Notes under the pieces: model-generated
What the model saw: only the letters and a program-made list of their open reading frames with translations
Told to the model about the DNA's origin: nothing
Database searches by the model: none
Origin: Cherax quadricarinatus
Taxonomy: Eukaryota > Arthropoda > Malacostraca > Decapoda > Parastacidae
Assembly (NCBI RefSeq): GCF_038502225.1
Contig: NC_091292.1
Location: 45,217,655-45,281,654 of the forward strand
Length of the DNA: 64,000 nucleotides
Direction of reading: 5' to 3'
Shown here: positions 57,283 to 64,000 of the stretch, one piece after another
How the letters are laid out: every line of letters starts with the position of its first letter
Numbering within the stretch: the stretch's first letter is position 1
Made by a program: the position numbers and the translations under genes

Positions 57283-57540
57283 CAGGGATCGAGACTCAGC
57301 TCCTGGCCCCGCCTCTTCACCGATTGCTACTAGGTCCTCTCTCCCTGCTCCATGAGTTTTATCATACCTTGTCTTAAAATTTTGTGATTCCTGCCTTCAC
57401 TACATCACTCGCCAGACTTTTCCACTTCCTGACAACCCTGTGACTGAAGAAATACTTCCTAACAACCCTGTGATTCATCTGAGTCTTCAGCTTCCAATTG
57501 TGACCCCTTGTTTCTGTGTCTCATTTCTGGAACATCCTGC
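57283..57540 (-). pseudogene. CR1-like LINE, C-terminal tail
   Basis: The minus strand reads DTETRGHNWKLKTQMNHRVV, RKYFFSHRVVRKWKSLASDV, VKAGITKF then stop. The FxxRVVxxWxSL block also occurs in the LINE at 17,080 (FGNRVVDEWNSLP). Only this tail and some downstream sequence remain. Confidence 0.65.
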
Positions 57541-57560
57541 AACTTATCATGTGCCAATTT

Positions 57561-58438
57561 TATAAATCAAACTTGTTTGTGTGAAATAATTGGAGACTGA
57601 TTCTTCTCATAAGAAATAAGTCAAGGTGTTTGACTTTATTTGGTTATCTTAGTTAAATCAACTTAATGTTCTTTGAAGTGCCCTCATGAAAATTAAAAAA
57701 AATTGTTACGTAAACTAATCATACATAAAACTTCCTTTGGAAACTGGTAAAATTAAAATTGTGCTTCTCATGCAACATTTTCTGAGTGTCGCATCTGATT
57801 AGCTTGCAATCCTTCCATGGTGATAACTTAATAATACAACTTCTGAGTGGCTTGAAGCTTAATGTGCTCGTATATTTTATGATATTGGTCATTTCGATAT
57901 TTTTGAAAGGTTTGAAATATATTTGGGCTGTGTATATCCGATTCACCATTTTTACTTGTGAAATTTTGTTATTAACTCCCATGTGATGACTTGTGAGTGC
58001 CTCTTCTGATTCCCTTCAGATCATTATCAACTTACGCCTCAGTCTGCGGAATTTCAGTCGTGGCTCTGAGGACTCTGGTTGGGGAATACAGAGATACCTT
58101 TATCGGCTCGTTCAGCGAAAGATTTCATCTTTTTTTTACATAGTTTTTTAATGAATGGGTCTTCCGACAGGATGAGGTGGTCTGACATGTCATTAGCATA
58201 GTCAGAGGTAATTAGTAAATCATCTTGTGAGGAACATCGTCGCTCATTTCATTCTCATTATGTAAGTTTTGTGAGCAATAGCTTAGTGCCAGGCAATATA
58301 TTACCTTATAATAATAAGCCTTTAAGAAGAGAAATGCAGACCTGCTCGTGCAGTCGGGATGTAAATACTGCAATACCAGTTGCAATGCTGACCTGCAAGC
58401 AGTAGGAGTCTGGAAAATACGTAGTGGGGAACTACAAA
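57561..58438. other. AT-rich spacer, no feature seen
   Basis: No recognisable frame, terminal repeat or RNA gene. Confidence 0.35.
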
Positions 58439-58696
58439 GGTGCTGACCTGCCAGTGGTAACAAAGGTGCTGACCTGCCAGTGGTAACAAAGGTGCTGACC
58501 TGCCAGTGGTAAAAAAGGTGCTGACCTGCCAGTGGTAACAAAGGTGCTGACCTGCCAGTGGTAACAAAGGTGCTGACCTGCCAGTGGTAACAAAGGTGCT
58601 GACCTGCCAGTGGTAACAAAGGTGCTGACCTGCCAGTGGTAACAAAGGTGCTGACCTGCCAGTGGTAACAAAGGTGCTGACTTGCCAGTGGTAACA
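58439..58696. repeat. 26-bp tandem repeat, about 10 copies
   Basis: Unit GGTGCTGACCTGCCAGTGGT plus AACAAA, almost identical in each copy; one copy has AAAAAA and the last has GACTTG. The minus strand stays open in all three frames, so 79-173-codon frames there are an effect of the repeat. Confidence 0.95.
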
Positions 58697-58707
58697 GAAC
58701 AGGTGGC

Positions 58708-58860
58708 ATTATTATTATTATTATTAAAATCAAAGGGGAAGCGCTAAACCTGTAGGATTATACAGCGCATGTGGGGGGGGGCAATGTGGAAGGTATTCAA
58801 GTTTAATTCAAGGAACTGGAGCACAAATCCAATTCCCTAGATCAAGAGTATCTCACCAAC
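58708..58860 (-). repeat. ATA-tailed SINE, minus strand
   Basis: Starts with ATTATTATTATTATTATT (the tail), then AATCAAAGGGGAAGCGCTAA, ACCTGTAGGATTATACAGCGC, and runs to TAGATCAAGAGTATCTCACC. This is the reverse complement of the copy at 5,555. Confidence 0.7.
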
Positions 58861-59129
58861 TTCAAGGAACCTCCCTAGAGGGGCCCACAGCACCTAAACA
58901 ACCTATGTATTGTATTATACTTATCTGGAAGGTATCCTTATAAATAAGAGTTGCAAAATCAATTTTCTCATTGATACACACTAGTTATTAAGGTAATAGT
59001 AGGATTCGAGTGGAATGAATTGGCCATATTTAAACTTAGTAAACTTAGCAGAGAGCTACTTAGTGTAACAGGCTGTGAGGTAAAGTTTTTCCATCATCCT
59101 GGTGCCCAGCTGCTGACAGCTGACACATG
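58861..59129. other. Spacer, no feature seen
   Basis: Nothing recognised. Confidence 0.35.
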
Positions 59130-59137
59130 CTCTAGAC

Positions 59138-59617
59138 CAGTGGTTCCCAACCTTCTCTTACTCTCGCTCCCCTATAAAATTTTTGCTCTAACCTCGCACC
59201 CCCTACAATTTAAACTTTGTTAAAGGATAAAGGATGTGGAATCATACTAAATTTTATCGAAAGAAGATATTTATTTCACTTTCTAATATAATATGTGAAC
59301 AAAATTCAGACTTACAGAAAAGAAACATATCACAGAATGATATTTGAATACACCTTACAAAAATAATAACTCTTGCTTGAAATATATACAAAAAAGTCAA
59401 ATCAAGAACTACATTTAAAACCTTTAGAAAGGGTAATGATGATAATCTGAAATAAAGAGATGAAAATAAAGATAATGGTAATTTTACTATGATTATTGAA
59501 CATTAATAAGTAATAAATGAATCAATTTCCTATTATTAAGACGGACGCTTCTCGCACCCCCTGGAATAATGTCTCGCACCCCCAGGGGGTGCGAGCACCC
59601 CTGGTTGGGAACCCCTG
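59138..59617. mobile_element. hAT-type MITE (non-autonomous), 480 bp
   Basis: The ends are CAGTGGTTCCCAACC and GGTTGGGAACCCCTG, inverted repeats of the CAGxGGTTCxCAACC type typical of hAT elements. The inner border also pairs (CTCGCACCCCC and GGGGGTGCGAG near the right end). The flanks CTCTAGAC (59,130-59,137) and CTCTAAGC (59,618-59,625) match at six of eight bases, as expected for an aged 8-bp hAT target duplication. There is no transposase; the interior is AT-rich. Confidence 0.85.
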
Positions 59618-59737
59618 CTCTAAGCTGACAGTGGGTGGAATCAAGTCACAACCTCGCTGTTATCTTACTGGGTGGAAATCACATTAATGCTACTTGTATA
59701 GCCTGGGCAGTATCAGAGGAGATTTCAGTGCAAAGTA

Positions 59738-59920
59738 GAGTGCTGCACTCTGAAGGAGGGGTAGATTATGTTGCAGTTTTCTTAACTGTAGTGTAGACAC
59801 TCCTCTGGCAAGACGGTGATGGAGTGAATGATGAAGAAAGTGTTTCTTCTTTCTCGGATCACTGTGTCTCGGTGGGAAACAGTCGATGTGTTAACAAAAC
59901 AAAAATAAAAAAAAATCAAG
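59738..59920 (+). repeat. RTE-like LINE 3' UTR fragment
   Basis: GCACTCTGAAGGAGGGGTAG, ACTCCTCTGGCAAGACGGTG, AAGTGTTTCTTCTTTCTCGG and a terminal AAAACAAAAATAAAAAAAAA. It follows the 3' UTR of the LINE at 6,310-6,957 block by block. No coding part remains. Confidence 0.75.
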
Positions 59921-60410
59921 ATAGCTAATACTATTTATGAAAGCTTTCAAGATATACATGACTAAAATTATGGTGACTGAGAGTATGTCAGTATTCGATA
60001 AGTCGATAGACTTAAAACCGGCCCGTCACAACAAGGAAAGTTTGGAAGAATTACGAGTAAACTTGACATGGCGTCTCAAAGTTGAGACCATTTTCAGAGA
60101 AAAAAAAATCAGGAAACCGTATATCAGTTGTATTTGAGATATAAAAAGAACCCGTTTACGCTCAGAGAATTAGGTGAAGGGGGTAAAGGCTCTCGCGAGA
60201 CATTTCACTGTGACTGGAGATCAAAATTCTTGTAGCCATAATTCGGAAACATTCTCGAAAATGAACTTGCCCAACAGTAGGGAGAATATTTCCTCATCTA
60301 CTAAGCTTCCATTAACTGGATGATGAGGATTCTCAGGAAGGTGTTCTGGCCACGGCACTCGGAGAATTAAGGCGACCAGACAAACTCTGTGAGAATGTTC
60401 TTTGGTAATT
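59921..60410. other. Spacer with a 66-codon frame, nothing recognised
   Basis: A 66-codon plus frame at 59,937-60,137 has no known motif and no context. Confidence 0.3.
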
Positions 60411-60827
60411 GTGGCATGCAAAGAGTACGTAGCCTTTATTCGGCGCATGTACACACCCTCATTTACAGGCTATCTCCCCCAAATAACGAACCAGGTGACT
60501 GAGGGTTGACGATGGGGCCCCGTCGTTCAACCAGTACCCAGGTTCCAGCCAATGAGAAGATGGTTTTGACAATCGCAGAGGTTATGTGGGTACCACTGTC
60601 CTGTCTGCCCTTGTCATTCCCATTCTAGAGCTGGTTGAAGCACGGTCTGCTCTCTAGTGGCTTCTATTCTGCCTTGCTTACCGTGGAGTGCACTAATACC
60701 TATTGCTGTACATAGTGTATATAGTGTACATACTTCTGTTCTAAATTGGTGAAGGATAATGTAAGTCAAAAGTTTTCTGCTGTGTTTATTTTGCTCCCTT
60801 TACACCCAGGATAACTGGCCATTTGGG
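60411..60827 (+). repeat. Arm A of a ~415-bp inverted repeat
   Basis: Reads GTGGCATGCAAAGAGTACGT...AATGAGAAGATGGTTTTGAC...TTTACACCCAGGATAAC. The reverse complement is at 62,583-62,997 with moderate divergence. It is probably two copies of one unknown repeat family in opposite directions. Confidence 0.8.
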
Positions 60828-61156
60828 CTCCTGCGTTGTAATAGTAATTGATCACGAAGATCATTTGTGACCCCCAAATATAGTAATTGGAGGAAAAGGC
60901 GATTATCATTAGTGGGTTTTACCTGCTCTTTAGAGACCGAATGTTATGATACAGTGACACCCAGAATAAAACTGGGAAGACTCAAATAAGTTAATAACCG
61001 CTTAAGTTGTTCTTGACTTACCACAGAAAACAACTGCAAAAGGACTGGGACCAAACATCTGCGCTTTGAGGAAAGCAACGATTAATATTACTGATTCAAC
61101 TGGTAACTCTTTACCATTAGTGAATATAATGATACGTTCACATTACCACTACGAGG
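60828..61156. other. Spacer inside the inverted repeat, no feature seen
   Basis: Nothing recognised. Confidence 0.3.
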
Positions 61157-61226
61157 CCTGGTCTCAGACCGAGCCTCAGGGGGCGTTGACTCCCGAAACT
61201 CTCTTCAGGTAAACTCCAGGTAAACG
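61157..61226 (+). repeat. CR1-like LINE 3' tail fragment
   Basis: GAGGCCTGGTCTCAGACCGA, GGGGGCGTTGACTCCCGAAA and CAGGTAAACTCCAGGTAAAC match the tail of the LINEs at 51,334-52,437 and 3,288-4,960. Confidence 0.75.
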
Positions 61227-61328
61227 ATTTTATATGTGGTGGACCCTCAAGAAAGGAAGGAGTGTGCCTGTTGAAATCCTCTCAGGGATATATAGTGCCT
61301 GGTAAGATTCCATAGAAGTATTTAACAG

Positions 61329-61375
61329 GAGAGTAAAAAAAAAATAAAAAAAAAAAAGAAAAAAAAAGAAACAGG
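61329..61375 (+). repeat. A-rich run
   Basis: A runs broken by single T or G. It could be a retrotransposon tail, but no body was recognised. Confidence 0.4.
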
Positions 61376-61489
61376 GATTTAGCGAGTCGGCAATAATAAA
61401 AAAAGTAACAGAAATGAGAACCCATGAATAACGGAAATGGACGAGTCACTAGATGAAGCCCTAACTCCTGAGTTATGGAACCTTAACAC

Positions 61490-61840
61490 TGTAATAATAA
61501 CAATAATAATAATAATAATAATAGTAATAATCATCGTTATTTACTACAAGTACATGTACAAGGTATACAAACCATAGCTGACATCAATGACATACTACTA
61601 TATAGGAATCCGCTTGTTATGCTGAGCATTTCGGGCAAATTAAGTCAGTTTTGTCCCAGGATGCGACCCACACCAGTCCACTAACACCCAGGTACCCATT
61701 TTACTGATGGGTGAACCTAGAAGCAGGTGTCTAATGGAAACATCTCCCTAATGTTTTCCAGCCGTACCGGAGGAGATTCGAACTCCGGACCTCAGTGTGT
61801 GAGCTGAGTGCTCTAGAGATCGAGCTACGGGACACCTGTA
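61490..61840 (-). repeat. tRNA-derived SINE
   Basis: On the minus strand the head (61,836-61,761) folds like a tRNA: an A-box-like TAGCTCGATCTCTAGAGC (plus coordinates 61,810-61,827), an anticodon-arm-like CTCAG...CTGAG stem around CTCACACA, and a B-box-like GTTCGAATCTC (61,773-61,783). The loop would place CAC (Val) as anticodon, with one extra base. A body of about 250 bp follows, ending in an AAT-rich tail at about 61,500. The body also occurs without a head at 3,045-3,195. The tRNA part is a Pol III promoter relic and not a working tRNA gene. Confidence 0.78.
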
Positions 61841-61994
61841 GGTATTAATACGAAAGTTATCACTCGTGAGTGGTAAGATAGTTGCAGAAATTACGCTGCC
61901 TGAGTAGTGACTTAATGTCTGAGTTCGAGAAAGGTGTCAGTTTTCTGTCTTAAAGTGAGAGAATCAAGGTGGATGCATCTCTCTGGTGTTGTTT

Positions 61995-62582
<588 letters not shown>

Positions 62583-62997
62583 CCAAAGGCCTGTTATCCT
62601 GGGTGTAAAGGGAGAAAAATAAACACGGCAGAAAAACTTTTGACTTACATTATCCTTCACCAAGTAAGAACAGAAGTATGTACACTATATACACTATGTA
62701 CAGCAATAGGTATTAGTGCACTCCACGGTAAGCAAGACAGAACAAAAGCCACTAGAGAGCAGACCGTGCTTCAACCAGCTCTAGAATGGGGATGACAAGG
62801 GCAGACAGGTGTGTGGTACCCACAACACCTTTGCGATTGCCAAAGCCATCTTCCCATTGGCTGGAACCTAGGTACTGATTGAACGACAGGGCCCCATCAT
62901 TAACCCTTAGCACCTGCTTCGTTGGTTGGGGGAGATAGCCTTTCAATGAGAGTGTGTACACACGCCGAATAAAGATTACGTACTCTTTGCATGCCAC
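62583..62997 (-). repeat. Arm B of the ~415-bp inverted repeat
   Basis: Reverse complement of arm A. Shared blocks include TTATCCTGGGTGTAAAGGGA, CAATAGGTATTAGTGCACTC, TTCAACCAGCTCTAGAATGG and TACTCTTTGCATGCCAC. Confidence 0.8.
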
Positions 62998-63033
62998 ATG
63001 TGTCTTGTATTAGATTGAGTTCAGTATCAATGT

Positions 63034-63430
63034 CTAAATGCCTATGTACAAGAAAGATGGGGGTGCTTGAGATAAGTATAGACTTAGAAGAGATATGTAG
63101 GATACATGGGATGTGATTGTGCAAGAAGAGATATGGTGCTTGAAGAGGGAACTTGTTCGCTTGGTGAGGATGTCAGGTTTGCTCTGGCCCTGGCTGCCAA
63201 AGGTGTTGAAATGTGGGCCAACGTGGATCAAGTGCTTGCTGTTGAAGTTTAATAAGTGCGTGGAAGACAGGGTGTCTGGCGTTCATGTCTGCAAGAAGGT
63301 AGGTAGGAGTGTTTGTGTGGCTGAAGGCCAAGGAGAGGTTGTAGATATTAATGAAAGTGTTAGGGCGCGTGTATGTTGTGTAGATGATGAAGGGGCCGAG
63401 GTGACTGTATATACTAGATGCAAATTAGTG
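63034..63430 (-). pseudogene. LINE endonuclease fragment
   Basis: The minus strand gives YLLADMNARHPVFHAL (the GDxNAxH-like block), then in another frame HVGPHFNTFGSQGQSKPDIL, TKRTSSLFKHHISSC, and a block that replaces the usual SDHxP, ending in a SLSQAPP-type stretch. This is the C-terminal half of a jockey- or CR1-type endonuclease with at least one frameshift. No RT follows. Confidence 0.55.
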
Positions 63431-63439
63431 GAAGGTGGA

Positions 63440-63719
63440 TAAATTCGTGTTTAAGGTGGGATTTGACAAGAATGGCAATATCATCTTGAGGTTCATAAGG
63501 GAACTCTTGGGGTGCATGAGAACGACACAGACGTCAGATGGCTAACTAAACTGAGTGATCAGGTGGCAACACCTGACAGGTGGTAACACCTAACTGAGAG
63601 CTTAACCGACAAGAGAGTCTAAGATTACCCAAGGTAGACGTACATAAGACTAGGAAATGGGTACTGTGGACTCGTGAGCTGGTTATAAGCGATCGAATAA
63701 TAAAAGTGTATTTCATTAT
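63440..63719. other. Spacer, no feature seen
   Basis: Nothing recognised. Confidence 0.3.
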
Positions 63720-64000
63720 GTGATTTTATCTTTCTATGTAGATTTGCACTATCTGTGTGTACTTTATCTTCTTGATTGCATTCACCCCCACTGTGTGTAC
63801 ACTGAACTCTCTTACCGTGTGCGTATTTTATATCCGTACAAATTACTTCTCATTGTGTGTACACTTTCTGTGTACATTACATCCCAATTTGTGTACATTT
63901 TACTATGCATATTATACCACCCTCATTGTGTACATTTTCTATGTACATTTTATCTATGAACATATTTTTTGTCAGTGTACATTACATCCCTTCACTATGT
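63720..64000. repeat. Degenerate tandem repeat around TGTGTACATT, open at the window end
   Basis: Versions of TGTGTACA(T/C)T followed by T/A/C-rich spacers recur every 20-30 bp to the end of the window. The copies differ a lot, and the repeat may continue beyond 64,000. Confidence 0.6.

Noticed and set aside
58212..58733. 173-codon minus-strand frame across the 26-bp repeat
   Set aside because: Open because the repeat unit lacks stops on that strand; all three frames are open over the repeat.
61761..61836. Functional tRNA gene
   Set aside because: Stems are imperfect, the anticodon loop has an extra base, and the unit is attached to a SINE body with an AAT-rich tail.

Overview
The window looks like repeat-dense nuclear DNA of an arthropod, most probably a decapod crustacean. 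This is an inference from the repeat types: RTE, CR1, Tx1 and jockey-like LINEs, Gmr1-type Ty3/gypsy and BEL/Pao LTR elements, and short SINEs ending in ATA repeats. I recognise no host protein-coding gene, rRNA gene, functional tRNA gene or CRISPR array. Every conserved protein stretch belongs to a transposable element, and almost all are broken.

Layout. 1-8.5 kb holds decayed LINE fragments (two RTE-like pieces on the minus strand, one inverted piece, a CR1-like LINE, an RTE 3' end, jockey-like fragments) with SINE copies. 8,566-47,716 is best read as one minisatellite array of a 22-bp unit (about 18.8 kb, about 856 copies) split into four blocks by three LTR-type insertions. E1 (11,526-18,684) is a Gmr1-like Ty3/gypsy element with a CR1-like LINE inside one LTR. 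E2 (25,319-31,629) is TG...CA-bounded LTR sequence carrying a Tx1/L1-like LINE of about 5.7 kb, which itself holds a small foldback insertion. E3 (31,939-38,786) is a second, different Ty3/gypsy element, partly deleted.

48,067-56,932 is a BEL/Pao element on the minus strand with clean 717/712-bp LTRs and a 5-bp target duplication. It carries two nested plus-strand LINEs and has lost its integrase core. It sits inside a copy of the same foldback repeat seen in the Tx1 LINE. 57-64 kb contains SINEs, LINE tails, a 26-bp tandem repeat, a hAT-type MITE, a 415-bp inverted repeat pair around a tRNA-like SINE and a long TA run, a LINE endonuclease fragment, and a degenerate tandem repeat at the window end.

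The strongest observation is the array itself. Its unit contains a 19-nt imperfect dyad, and two unrelated LTR elements (E1 and E2) both duplicated the same five bases, CCCGG, lying exactly on the dyad centre. The array also shows a higher-order period of about 1.7 kb and one local inversion. The long plus-strand open frames in the array follow from a 22-bp unit with no stop in any frame and are not evidence of genes.
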